Shown here: in pieces, positions 50,560 through 61,314 of the stretch
Position numbering within the stretch: the first letter of the stretch is position 1
Layout of the letters: the number at the start of each line of letters is the position of its first letter
Assembly (NCBI GenBank): GCA_004194705.1
Contig: SADC01000399.1
Location: 372,001-436,000 of the forward strand
Direction: 5' to 3'
Source of the DNA: Ditylenchus dipsaci
Lineage: Eukaryota; Nematoda; Chromadorea; Rhabditida; Anguinidae
DNA length: 64,000 nt
Notes under the pieces: model-generated
What the model saw: only the letters and a program-made list of their open reading frames with translations
Databases searched by the model: none
What the model was told of the DNA's origin: nothing
Made by a program: the position numbers and the translations under genes

Positions 50560-51755
50560 GCTTTTAGTTAGCTTTCACGCTACTTGTCCAATAAATTAGG
50601 CTGCTTATTGACATAGAAATTTTTCTCCATGATTTTTTTAAATTTCTGTTTTTTCTTTGTCTTTTAGCGAAAAATTTCAATTAGTTTGCATAAAGAGCCA
50701 TGTTGTTGAAAAATGATAAGTCTACATAGTGTTTACAGAATATATATACTTTTTACTTATAGAAGCCTGGTATATTGGTTTTGGGCTGGTTACCGAGAAA
50801 AGCATGCTTTGGTCCGCTATGTTGTATTCATGGAATTTGTTTGTGCTCATGTTAATGTTGTTAATTTAGTGTTTTTAGCACTTTTTTAATAACTTTTTCG
50901 CAAAAAAACTAGCTCTATATGCATTTGCATCTCTAGAAAAAATATGTCTTCGTCCACCTGTTGTTTCTTCAAATATTTTTGATCATAAAATGCACATAGG
51001 GCCTCTTTTGTAGAATACCATGTTTTAGATAAAATCGGTGAGACACAACTACCTACCTCAAAAGCTCTAGTAGGCCAACGTCTTTATTAACCCGACATCC
51101 CTTACTTTGAGGATCTATATCTCAGACTAAAGAATTTTTTTTGCGAAGCTGTTTTGTGCGTTTTTCTTAACTCGCACGAGCTTTACCAATCCACTTTTCA
51201 ATTTGCTCTTCAACCAAAATACTCAAAATCGACCTCAAAATTTTCTCGTAAATCATGTTTAAACGGCTCTTAAGTAATTTTTATATGCTTAAAGGACCCG
51301 ACCTCTTCCTAGTCATGGCAATTTGTTAATTTTTGAATTGGCGGGGGACCATTTATTTTTTCCGTAATTGTTTTTTTGAAACGCGAAAATATTTTTTATT
51401 AAAAGTGGCGTGTCTATTTTTGATGTGAGCTTTTTCCTTTTGGTTCTTGTTGAAATTTCTTGTTGTCTAGGTGATCCGGCATCTCTACCTAGTTCCAGAG
51501 TGAGCTGCGTCCCATTGTATTAGATACGTTTTTATTTCTTACGCCATCTTTTGCTTTTCTCGTTTGTTTTCAGGTGGGCTGGCTGGCTCAAGTCAAATAG
51601 CTTTGTTGACCGTTTTGCAGTGTGCCGTCTGTTGTAATTTATTCCTCCGCATTTATTCCACAGTTTCAATAATCATATTCATCAAAAGAATCTGTCAAAT
51701 AAGTTGATATCATTTCCACATAACATCCTAGATAGTCTGGGTTTGTTTCCTCGCC
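50560..51755. other. No gene recognised
   Basis: A+T-rich sequence between protein B and the TACCCGGTCGT repeat. It holds only repeat pieces near 51050-51330 (GAGGATCTATATCTCAG, GACCTCTTCCTAGTCATGG). Confidence 0.35.
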
Positions 51756-51784
51756 ACTTTCTTGTATGGGGGTATTTTGGCTGG

Positions 51785-52130
51785 GGTATTTCGGCGGGTT
51801 AACCACGACCGGGTACACATTATGACCGGGTACAACGACCGGTACAATGCCAAATTTTGCTATGGTCCCCCTATTAATTTTTTAAAAATTTTTCGATTTT
51901 TTTATTGTTTTGCGCACTTAGATTTATGCAAGGGTAGGCCAGCGACCGTTAGGAAAGATTTAAACGTGTGGTTAAGCATACTTTTTAATTTTTACAAAAA
52001 AATGTACCCGGTCGTTGTACCCGGTCATAATGTGTACCCGGTCGTAGGGCAGTCATTTCGGCGGGGGTGTTTCGGGCCGGAGGTGTTTTGGTGGGGGTTT
52101 TTCGTGTGGTCCCATTGAAATACGACCGTT
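51785..52130. repeat. CGACCGGGTAC inverted repeat with GGTGTTT runs
   Basis: ACGACCGGGTACACATTATG at 51807 is inverted at 52015-52045 (CATAATGTGTACCCGGTCGT). GGTATTTTGGCTGGGGT and GGTGTTTCGGGCCGGAG words flank it on both sides. Probably one MITE of about 330 bp. The 118-codon ORF across it is not protein-like. Confidence 0.5.
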
Positions 52131-52146
52131 AAACAACAAGAGATTC

Positions 52147-52152
52147 TTTATT
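52147..52152 (-). terminator. Poly(A) signal of RPB7 gene
   Basis: AATAAA on the minus strand, about 58 bases after the stop codon at 52212-52210. Confidence 0.5.
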
Positions 52153-52209
52153 GGCAAGAAACAAACAATTGAACATCGAAGGATAGTGAACTTGCAAAGA
52201 ATATATTGT

Positions 52210-52557
52210 CTATTCAAAAGCGCAAAGTCCCAAGTGGTCTTCCATAAGCGTGCCAATAGAGAAGATGTCATTTGGATCCACCCGAATTTCAATAAGCTTG
52301 ACACGAATATCACCTCCCTCCTTGTAAACAACAGTCTCGTCCTAAAAAAGAAAGTCTCACATCAGAAAAGACTTACTTCGTTTCTGTAACTGGCCAGAAC
52401 ACTGTCAGGACAAAACTCCATATCCGGTGGAACGCACTGCTAAAAATAAAACATGTGCCGTTAAAACACCTTGCTAACTTAAAAACATGCCCTGGAGACG
52501 AAGCAAGTCAAAGGACCTATGTTCACAAATAATCCAGCTTTAGTCACTTGAAACACG
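52210..52557 (-). CDS. rpb7: RNA polymerase II subunit RPB7, 3' exons
   Basis: C-terminal half of RPB7, the S1/OB-fold subunit that with RPB4 forms the stalk of RNA polymerase II in the nucleus. Exons on the minus strand: 52557-52491 (VFQVTKAGLFVNIGPLTCFV, SR), 52439-52377 (QCVPPDMEFCPDSVLASYRN, E) and 52341-52210 (DETVVYKEGGDIRVKLIEIR, VDPNDIFSIGTLMEDHLGL). The words VTKAGLF..IGP..CF[VI]SR, P..MEF.P and RVD.NDIF[AS]IG[ST]LM[ED]D[HY]LG are characteristic of RPB7. The first intron here starts with GC instead of GT (AGG/GCATGT). The N-terminal exons are upstream (higher coordinates) and not found; a MITE lies at 52677-52829. AATAAA is at 52152-52147. The related Pol III subunit is less similar. 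Confidence 0.85.
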
Positions 52558-52676
52558 CTGAAATGCAGCGTATGACAACCTCGAATCTCCAGTGGAGATT
52601 CTAGGTTTTTCAATCTCCATTGCTCTCCATCTTCATTTTTTTTTCTTTGATTTAAAATTTTTCTTTGATTTAAGTT

Positions 52677-52829
52677 GAGTGCTGTAAATTTCGGAACCGG
52701 CACCGTACCGGGCAGAGGCCTGGAAAATCTTGGCACCGGGCACCGCATTCCGCACCGACCTTCAAATTCCGGCACCGGTGCCGATGCCAGTGCAGCTGGT
52801 GCCGCACCGGTGCCATTTACAGCACTGTT
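52677..52829. mobile_element. hAT-like MITE, GGCACCGG words
   Basis: Ends AGTGCTGTAAATTTCGG and, inverted, CAGTGCTGTAAATGGCACC. The interior is made of GGCACCGGTGCC-type palindromes, as in 21156-22045. No matching target duplication was found, so the left tip may be altered. Confidence 0.55.
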
Positions 52830-52859
52830 CAATATATGGGTTCTGTAAGTATGAGAAAG

Positions 52860-53350
52860 CACATTAATCGAAAAATGTACTTATACTGTTTGAAGACGAA
52901 TTTTTTTGAAAAAAAATTTAATTTGTAAATTAGAATTATGAAAAGTCGCATGCGACGTGCTTTTGGGTCACTTTTTAAGAATTTCGGGGTGGGGTAAACG
53001 GGATAAGTACCCAAAACAATATTGGGAAGCTAAAAATAAAAAATGTCAGCAAATTAAAATGGTTCACATTGATGCTGATAATAAAATAAATTCAAAATGA
53101 TTAGACACAATGCTTCTTCACTGTTTAAGTCTCATCTTGTGAGTTTTATCTATTTCGTTCATGTTGATAGGGAATATTCCCTTTTTAACCATGACTTTGA
53201 AAGGGAACTCTCAAGCCAGAAAAAATCGTAGTATAAGAGATCAGGAAAGTTGTCGTTTAACTTTTGGATGGCTGAGCCTCTGGCTCGTAGCCTCAGGCTG
53301 GAAAATGGGAGACCCTTTTCGGCCGAAAAAATCAAGAGATTTTGAACATA
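52860..53350. other. No gene recognised
   Basis: A+T-rich. The missing RPB7 N-terminal exons were looked for here on the minus strand and not found. Confidence 0.3.
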
Positions 53351-53830
53351 GTTTGAATACTGGGCCTACCGCATAAATAACTCTGGTATGCATGTTTTTC
53401 ATCCATCCAGAGTCACTTTCGAGTGATTTGTGTCTAAGGTATGTGGGTGTGCGCATCTCAACTCCAAGCCCTCAAGCCCCCTGCGCCCCTTCGGGCTTTC
53501 GCAGGGGCTTGAGAGTTAGAGATGCGCGCCCGGAGGCTCTTACCTAGACATGATTCCGAGAAGTACTCTTGATCAAAAAATGCATATAGAGTCTATTTTT
53601 GCCACGGCCCGAGTTGAAAAACATGGTAAAGCAACTAAAAAAAAGTGGCCCCTGTATTATTCCCTTCCCCTCCCAATACAGCCCATAATCCTTTTTAATT
53701 GCTTTTCTGGACCTTTTATGGCGAAATTATTGCTTAAAAAGTGTGTTTTGACCACTTCTAAAAAACTTGATTTTGGGGGGGGGGGTATAACCGAGTAGGT
53801 CCGATTTTTGGGGGGGGGGTATTACCGAGT
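53350..53830. repeat. Copy of the 31200-31430 repeat and G-run MITE end
   Basis: Shares ACTGGGCCTACCGCATAAAT, CCAGAGTCACTTTCGAGTG, GTCTAAGGTATGTGGGTGTG and CAAGCCCCCTGCGCCCCTTC with 23916-24309 and 30830-31728. Two GGGGGGGGGTATNACCGAGTAG words follow at 53777 and 53811. Confidence 0.5.
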
Positions 53831-53961
53831 AGCGTCGAAATATCTTTATAGAAACAATTTCTGTTGCAAGTTCTGTTCTGAGCTTCTGTTGCAATATTGA
53901 CAAAAGTCATAAGTCATGTTATTAATGTAGAGTTGCACGAGACTTTTTTATTTGCCAATGA

Positions 53962-54640
53962 CATACCTGCACGGGCGCCGGCGCCGGGCGCCGGCGCCGG
54001 CGCCAGCTAAAAAATCTTAACAGTCGGGCGCCGGCGCCTGAATGTTTAGATTTCAGCTGTCTTGACAATGTTTTAGTAAATTTTTAAAATTTCTCAGATT
54101 TTTTTGCAGACAAGTTATTTTTAATCTTATAGTAAATTTTTATTTTTATGTTTATCACGTGTAAATCACAAAAATTTCATCACCGGTTTTGCTTTTTTTT
54201 TTTATTCTCCACCATCTGATGAAGATGGTTATCCACTATTTCCTCGACTCGTTGTTCACTGTTTCCAAAGATTGCCTCTCCAGCTTGATCAGCTGTGATT
54301 GAAATTCCAAAGAAGGCGATAAATTTGAAGAATAGTTTTTCCGGATTTACTCCGAGTGGTGTAAAAACTTGCGCCAATAACCTTAACACGAATTTTTTGA
54401 AAATTTTATTCGCATTTTAAAATCTTGCAAAAATTGTTGCTATTCCTAATACAAAAAATTTCTATTAAAAACATAAAATGTTAGATTAGCTTTGTTACAT
54501 TCTATATTTTTTTACAAAATGGCTTGATGCCGGCCTGGCGCCGTATTTCCCTTTTAGGCGTCGGCGCCGGCGCCCGGCGCCGAATTAATTATGGCGCCGG
54601 TGCCGGCGCCCGGCGCCGATTTTCTCAGCGTGCAGGTATG
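53962..54640. mobile_element. hAT-like element, 679 bp, CATACCTGCACG ends
   Basis: Perfect GCCAATGA duplications (53954-53961 and 54641-54648) flank a perfect 12-bp inverted end CATACCTGCACG. Subterminal GGCGCCGGCGCC arrays are at both sides. The core has a protein-like frame on the minus strand (54389-54180: LLAQVFTPLGVNPEKLFFKF, AFFGISITADQAGEAIFG, RVEEIVDNHLHQMVENK) that I cannot assign. It may be a captured gene piece. Confidence 0.85.
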
Positions 54641-55079
54641 GCCAATGATACACACACGAAAGAGTGTGCTGCTTTTCTATTGCACACACATGATGAAAGA
54701 GCAGGTGTCTTTTGCAGTGCACACACTTGCAAGTCGTAAGAAATATTGTTCGTGTCAGGATTCAGTGCTTAACACCTCCTCTACCGGTTGTGAGTTTGGT
54801 TTTTTTAGATGCAGTTTTTCACGCTGATCAAGTTTTCAACTAGATTGACGGCGCTTCAAAAGGAGTCTTCTTACAAAAGCAGTATCTCAATTGTCATGAC
54901 GCTCACGAAAACAAATTATGCTACAGAGACATTCAAAGGTACGTTCTGGGTAAAATCGGTTACCATTTATCTGGTTAAAATACCTCTACGGTAGTTGGGG
55001 AAGCCTAAGATACTCATCAGAGGTAGAGTTACTTCAGAGTAGGTTTACAATTATAGGCGTACATCGGCCCCATTATAGC

Positions 55080-55345
55080 CCCCATCCGCGTACTACCATC
55101 AAGGTACCCTAGTCACCCAGTACCCCGAGGTAGTACCACCTACGGGTTGGTACTACCTAGTGCTTCATTAAAGTCCTCTTATCTGGGCACTCTTATCTGG
55201 GTACTACTATTGGATACGTCCATCTGATACATTTATCTGACTTCCATTAACTGGATATCTCCACCTTGCTACTTTTGTAAATAAATATAAAATCCTATTC
55301 TAAAAGTAACATTATCTGGGTGACACTGCCTGGATACTTCCATGA
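55080..55345. repeat. Degenerate GGTACTACC-type minisatellite
   Basis: Irregular repeats of AAGGTACCCTAG, CGAGGTAGTACCACC, TATCTGGGTACTAC and TATCTGGATATCTCC, related to 5180-5560 and 9840-10215. Confidence 0.5.
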
Positions 55346-55785
55346 GTGTGCTCGTTTCAATATTGTTTAAGCGCCGGCTAGCCAATAAAGCCGTGAGAGC
55401 CGAGGCTTATTCTAAAGCCGGCTCTTTTCATCTGATTTTTCGAATTTTTCTCTAAATGGGCATGCCCACGATAATAAAAGGTTCGTGCCCGGCAATTCGA
55501 GGTTTTTTAACTTCTGTACGGATTTTTCACCTTGGTTTCTAACAAAGTCATACCTAAAATAAAATTCAAGGTCTTGTTTAGTCAGAAGCCAAGTTAAAAA
55601 TTCCATATAGAGTTCAATGATTGGGAAAAAGTTGAATTCCCGGGCGCCGCCTCTCATTATCGTGGGCATGCCCTTTTGAATGTCTCAAAAAGCAGTTGCC
55701 GGTTGTCAAGAAGTGAAAGAACAAAGCATTGACAAAAATTTTTTTTGCAAAAACGTTAATAAAAAAAGTGAAAACTGATAAGGTA

Positions 55786-57361
55786 CTAATAAAGACGATG
55801 AATTCTTCGCAACACCTTTTCCATTTTCTGCACCTTTTTCTTATCATATTCAAGTCCGAGTTGAGCCAAGAACACATCTTATTTAATCTGTTTTTTTCAG
55901 TTCAAAATAGAAAATAATGCATAACTACTGCTCCAGTGACAGCTGCTCTGTCTTTAAAAATCATTAGGATAGAAAAAATACAAAGACAAACCTGAGAAAA
56001 AGTTAGTGGCATCGAAGCATGCTTCGATCCCTAAAACAGAGATCGGAGCACTTGAACTATACCCCACATCTCAATTGAACCTACCCCCACACTTTTTGCT
56101 TTGGTCCCTAGTTTTTTTTTGTGATTTTTTTTGCCTAAGGCCTAATCCTAAAAAGATCACAAAAAAAAAACAACAGGCGGAACCAAGGCAAATCGAGATG
56201 CGAGTGTATAGTTAATTTAGTTCAGAGATCTATTCAGACAACGAATATAAACCAAACCTGCTGAATGGCTGAGCCAACGTTTGAAGAGTGCGGAGGATTG
56301 TAAGAAGCCTGAAAGTTTCATTCGCATTATCAAATAAGAAGGGAAGGGTATGAACCTGAGACATATGCGGAGCAGCGGATCATGCTATGATCCCTAGAAG
56401 ACACAATGCATACACAAAAACAAATCAATAAGAAACTCAACCTGCTGACCGATGGAGGCAACATCTGAAAACTGCGAAGGCACAAAAGAAGCCTGATTTT
56501 TTCATGTCGAGTCATATAGGAGAGCAAAAGTAGTGAACTTGAGACGTAGGAGCAAAAGGTGGAGTCATCGAGATCTGCGGAGGATGCTGCGTCCCTTAGA
56601 AAGCACAACTCTAATCCATAAAATAAATAAAAACTGAACCTGATGAACGAAAGAGCCAACGCCGAAGAATAGTTTAAAAATAGTCTAAAAGTTATTTTCA
56701 TTTTGAAGTAAAAAGGTGAATATGAGAGGATCAAACCTGAGACATAGGAGCTGGAGGCGGTGGCAGCTGAATCCGCGGAGAATGCTGCAACCCCTAGAAC
56801 ACACAACTCATATGCGAACAATAAATGGAAAACTGAACCTGCTGAACCACAGAGCCAACGTCCGACGACTGCCGAGGCACAACATGAGTCTAAAATTTCA
56901 CATTGTAAATTCAAAAAGGAAAGATGAGAAGATAAAACCTGAGATATGAGCGGAGAGGCGAAAGCAGCGGAACATGCGGTCCCTACAATACACAATACAT
57001 ATACAAAAAGCAAATGAAAGAAGAAAACCTGGTAGACTGGCAATACATTCGAAGACTGCGAAGCCGCAGAAGAAGCCTGAAACTTTAATATTGTATCGTG
57101 AAATAAAAGAGGAAGAGTACAAACCTGAGACGTAGCGGAGGAGGCGGAGGCGGCGGAGCCTGGTTCGATCCTAGTAGACACAAAATCAAAAACAAAAATA
57201 ATATAATGAAAGACTAAACCTGGTAAACTGGCAAGACATTCGACGGCTGACTGATCGCATGAGAAGGCTTGAAGAATAACATTTAAAATTTGTAAGAAAA
57301 CATGGAGAAGAGCTAACCGATGGACGCAACTGAGTATTGCTAAACTCGTCCGTATAACCAA
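55786..57361 (-). CDS. Micro-exon gene encoding a tandem Pro/Gln/Ser-rich protein
   Basis: Read on the minus strand, at least 13 tiny exons of 38-57 nt alternate with introns of about 40-55 nt, followed by a longer last exon 55877-55786. Exons: 57361-57318, 57267-57220, 57170-57125, 57076-57029, 56982-56939, 56889-56839, 56793-56737, 56684-56640, 56594-56539, 56492-56442, 56393-56356, 56308-56258, 56030-55992. They are of two alternating types. Type A: PSHAISQPSNVLPVYQ, THVVPRQSSDVGSVVQQ, ASYNPPHSSNVGSAIQQ. Type B: GLQHSPRIQLPPPPAPMSQ, GTQHPPQISMTPPFAPTSQ, GSKHASMPLTFSQ. Nearly all end CAG before a GTT donor and are phase 0. Some are one or two bases short at G or C runs, and 56393-56356 contains a TAG. 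The last exon reads DVFLAQLGLEYDKKKVQKME and ends HRLY stop, but its phase fit is unclear. The 5' end is missing. Function unknown. Confidence 0.62.
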
Positions 57362-57564
57362 CTAAATTTCGGAAATTGATCTCTCTAAGTCAATTTACTT
57401 TAACACACCGAAATCTCCCTGATTGTTGAAGAGCAGAAAGCGTTCCATATCGAAAAACAAATCGAAAAGCTATAATTTCATATATAAAAACGTAAACCGA
57501 AACGATGGTTGGAACAATAAACACGAAGAAAAAATTTCTGATAATTCATGGTACTAATACCTAA

Positions 57565-57990
57565 GTAAAACTACCTGGGTACCTCCACCTTGATACCATT
57601 ACCTAGTTACCACCACCCGAGTACCACACTTTTTTGTGTGTCACACTTTTTTGTTATCAAAATTTTTTGTCACTTTATTTATGCCACACTTTTTTGTGCC
57701 TCACATTTTTTTGTGTGTCAACCTTTTCTGTACCTCCATTTTGTGTGTGTCAATTCTTTGTGTGTCACATTTTTCAGAAATTTTTAAATTGGCGGGTACA
57801 AAAGTTTGAACAGGAAAACTACAAAAGCCGAAACAAAATAAAGTGTGACACAAACAAAAGTATGGCACACAAAAAAGTGTAACATACAAAGCATTGTGAC
57901 AAACAAAATGTGCGACACACAAAAAGGTGTGACACAAAAAAACTGTGGCGCACAAAAAAAACGTGACATAAATAAAATTCATGACAGAGA
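57565..57990. mobile_element. Element with GTGTGTCACACTTTTTTGTG arrays
   Basis: Left 57622-57775 repeats CACACTTTTTTGTGTGTCA; right 57838-57985 repeats the inverse, TGACACACAAAAAAGTGTG. The spacer is about 55 bp. Preceded by CACCTGGGTACC-type minisatellite words (57565-57625). Tips and target duplication were not found. Confidence 0.5.
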
Positions 57991-58059
57991 ATCCTATCAA
58001 AATACTATATGTAGATTTTATATGCGTATAACGAATATATACGTGTAATTCTCTGCTCT

Positions 58060-58195
58060 CGCTCGAAGCCAGAGCGGAACAAATTTTTTTAACTTGATAA
58101 CCCGGAGCAAGACTCGGAGCAAATTTTTTTCAAACTAAGATTTCAGCCAGAGCCGGAGCAAAAAATCTCAAAGATACATCACTGGTCACAGCCAT
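58060..58195. mobile_element. hAT-like remnant with CGGAGCAA words
   Basis: CCAGAGCGGAACAAATTTTT, CCCGGAGCAAGACTCGGAGC and CAGCCAGAGCCGGAGC resemble 32331-32522. The right tip, read inverted, is CAGTGATGTATCTTTG, hAT-like. The left tip is not found. Confidence 0.4.
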
Positions 58196-58741
58196 CTAAA
58201 TACTTGCCCAAAGTTATTTTTCCCTGGGGTTGTGATGTCAAATTGTTTGGCTTTTAATTTTTCGAATGGCATGTTGTATTGAGAGTCTTTGCACTAGTCC
58301 TGTTGCATGTTTCACGCTAAGCATTTTGGTATATTGCCAGCAAAATTTTTACTGAAAAGTTGACAAGTTTAAGCGAAAGTAAGTGCTCTTCAAATTTCAA
58401 TACTATGAGAAACAGCTGGTTCTACCTCTTCTCCTGTGAATTCTAAGTGAGTTTTGTTTTATTTTGTGCTGATTTTCGCCTAACTTATAGCCTGAATTTT
58501 CTACAAATAAATTACGAGCATTGAGCTAAGTTATGAAACTATGACACTTCTTGAGCAGTTAAAATAAAAATTTGACAGGTGGGAAAGTGTTGGTTTTGCG
58601 AGTCCTAAGCCAGTTGTGTAATTTTCTACAGATAGATCACAACTCACAAGAGGCAGATCACGGCGGTCATCTCTATATAGTATTTGGGTCGGGTGGGTGG
58701 GTGGATGGGTGGTTGGATCACACTTTTAATGTATCGTCAAT

Positions 58742-59470
58742 TTTCAGCCACTTTTATATGAAAAGTCGGTATTGATGTTATATAATGGTGAAAACTAGAG
58801 AATCTCAGCTACAAAATGAGCTATTGAACAGTGGATTTTGAAAGTGTTAGGGGTCGAACTGGTCGGACAAGCTCTCAACTCAGTGGTTTTTAGGTGTACT
58901 TTTTCCTATTTTTTAACTTCAGGCCAATTTTGAGCCACTTTTATAAAAAAAGTCGTGTGTTGATGTTTATAATGGTGAAAACTAGAGAATCTCAGCTACA
59001 AAATAAAACTATTAACCTGTAAGGTTAGAAAAGTGTAAAGGGTCGAACTGGCCGGACAAGCTCTCAACTCAGGGTTTTAGGTTACTTTTTCCTATTTTTT
59101 AAATTCAGACCCAATTCTGAGCCACTTTTATAGAGAAAGTCGGTGTTTATGTTTTCATGATGGGTGAAAACTGAAGAATCTCAGCTACAAAATGAGTTAT
59201 TAACCAGTGATGTTAGAAGAGTGTAAGGTCTCGAACTGGTACGGACAAGCTCTCAAGTCAGTTGCTTTTTAGGTGGAGTTTTTCCTATTTTTAACTTCAG
59301 ACACAATTTTGAGCCACTTTTATAGAGAAAGTCAGTGTTGATGTTTTATAAGGTGAAAACAAAAGAATCTCAGCTACAAAATGAGCTATTTAAAAGTGGA
59401 TTTTAAAAAGTGAACGGGTTTGAACTGCCCGACAAGCTCAAACTCATTGGTTTCTCAGGTGTGGATTTAA
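58742..59470. repeat. Satellite, about four units of 185 bp
   Basis: Each unit carries GAGCCACTTTTATAGAGAAA, GTCGGTGTTGATGTTTTATA, GAGAATCTCAGCTACAAAAT, GTCGAACTGGTCGGACAAGC and CTCTCAACTCAGTGGTTTTT. Units start near 58745, 58930, 59115 and 59302 and differ by small indels. No ORF runs through. Confidence 0.8.
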
Positions 59471-59596
59471 GGTGATGTTCCGGTTTAACCCAATTTTTGG
59501 CCAGTTTTTGCCGATTAATGTCAAATATCTCTGCGGAACCTCAAGTTCAACATCTTGGCTTCCTTTAAGCACAATCACGTATAATCGAAATTGGAT

Positions 59597-60340
59597 AGGC
59601 GAGGATAGCGAGGGTAGCGAGATGGGCGAGGGTAGGCGAGGATAGGCAGAGGGTAGGCGAGGATGGGCAAGAGCAGGTGAGAATGGGCGAGGATGGGCGA
59701 GGGTAGGCGAGGATAGGCGAGGTAGGCGAGGATGGGCAAGAGCAGGTGAGAATGGGCGAGGATGGGCGAGGATGGGCAAGGGTAGGCGAGGATAGGCCGA
59801 GGATGGGCAAGGGTAGGCCGAGGATGGGCAAGGTAGGCGAGGATGGGCGAGGATGGGCAAGGGTAGGCGAGAGACGAGGATGGCAGGGTAGGCGGAATGG
59901 CGAGAGGCAAGGGTAGCGAGGATGGGCGAGGATGTGTGAGGGTAGGCGAGGTGTTGTGAGGGTAGGCAGATAGGCGATGTGTGATGGGCCAAGGCGGTAG
60001 GCCGAGAATGGGCGAGGATGGGCAAGGGTAGGCGAGATGGGGCGGTGAGTGTGTTAGTCGTAGGATGGGCGAAAAGGGTAGGCGAGAATGGGCGAGGATG
60101 TGTGAGGGTAGGCAGGAGGATAGGCCGTTAGGCGAGGATGAGGCGAGGATGCAAGGCTGGCGAGAATGGGCAGAGATGGGCGTAGTGTAGGCGAGGATGG
60201 CAGGGTAGGCGAGGATAGGCGAGGGTAGGCGAGATGTGCGAGGGTAGCCGAGATAGGCGAGGTGGATGGCGAGGTAGCGGGATAGGCGAGGATGGCAAGG
60301 GTAGGCGAGGCAGAGTAGGGTAGGCGAAGCAGGTATGGAT
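59597..60340. repeat. GGGTAGGCGAGGATGGGCAA minisatellite
   Basis: More than 40 tandem copies of 10-bp half units GGTAGGCGAG and GATGGGCRAG in mixed order, with many single-base changes and deletions, especially after 59870. It follows the 185-bp satellite almost directly. The long minus-strand ORFs through it (Pro/Ser/Leu repeats) are by-products of the repeat. Confidence 0.85.
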
Positions 60341-60344
60341 GATC

Positions 60345-61310
60345 TACCTAACCATTAACGCACTCGAAAGATAATCTACCCGAACTACTAATGTACATGA
60401 ACAACTAATGTTCCCGAACAACATAGGCGCCGATAGGCGCCTGAGACCCTAGTTTCAACATATTACAGTCATAAATACAGTCGGAATATGTGATTTCTAC
60501 TTTTCAGGAGATTTCCCACTCTCCTTGAAATGGTCGTTTTCAAACCGGTTTTAGGTCAGTTGACCCGTCCAAAGACTCGTGCATACATTATTGAAAAGTT
60601 ATCAGCGTAAAAAACTGAATCTAAATAATCCAAGGTTACAATCGTACAGGATGTGTTGACAAAAGCAAATGCTTAAAAGGAATCAATTGCAAAATTATAC
60701 AGCTCAGAGGGTATGTGCAACAATTTTTATCACATTAACTGGTCAAAACTTTTTTTTCAGCTTAGCGTTTCACCAACATCGCATCACTATGCCGTAGCGC
60801 AGCTCAGAAGCTACAAAGCACATTATACAGAATAGTTTATGAGAAATAAGTGTTGAGATATGTCATTTTTGAAAAAAAAACTAAAAAAACTGACAAAATC
60901 CAAAATTTCCAGTTTTTTCGGATTTTAATCGTTTTTCAAAAACTTGATCATTTACAAAACCATAACCCAACGATCAAATTCTCAAAGCTTATTATGTGAT
61001 GCGGATTTTTTAGCTCTTGAGTTGCGCTAAAGCATTGTGCCAAGATGTTGTTAAAGTGCTGAACTCGAAATTAATCTTTTGACCAGTTAAAGTAATGAAA
61101 ATTTTCGCATGCACTAAATTGCCTTTTTTCGCATCTGATTTCTTTTGAACACTTCATTTTTTATTCTCATTTTTAATAAACGTATCCTAGCTGTTGAAAA
61201 GTGCAAAGAAAAGTTTCTATAAATGGTGTTTTTACGTATCAAAAATGATTAGAAATGTTTATAAAACACCATTTTAAATAATGCGACAATAGATATTGCT
61301 CAGTTTTTTG
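60345..61310. other. No gene recognised
   Basis: A+T-rich. GTGCGAAAATT-type and ACTGGTCAAAA words at 60740 and 61085 form an imperfect inverted repeat (TTTTTATCACATTAACTGGTC with GACCAGTTAAAGTAATGAAAA), so 60720-61110 may be an old MITE. Confidence 0.35.
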
Positions 61311-61314
61311 TTTT

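Noticed and set aside
54650..54990. ORFs with KECAAFLLHTHDERAG and neighbouring frames
   Set aside because: Some exon-like features (GTAAGA donor at 54739) but no consistent frame, start or recognisable domain.
56330..57361. 343-codon continuous minus-strand frame as a single-exon membrane protein
   Set aside because: Its hydrophobic stretches coincide with T-rich introns between repeated splice-bounded exons, and the repeated exons read better in a shared Pro/Gln/Ser-rich frame. Kept only as the competing reading.
59444..60025. 193-codon Pro/Ser/Leu-rich minus-strand ORF
   Set aside because: It is the translation of the GGTAGGCGAG minisatellite; the other frames of the repeat are equally open.
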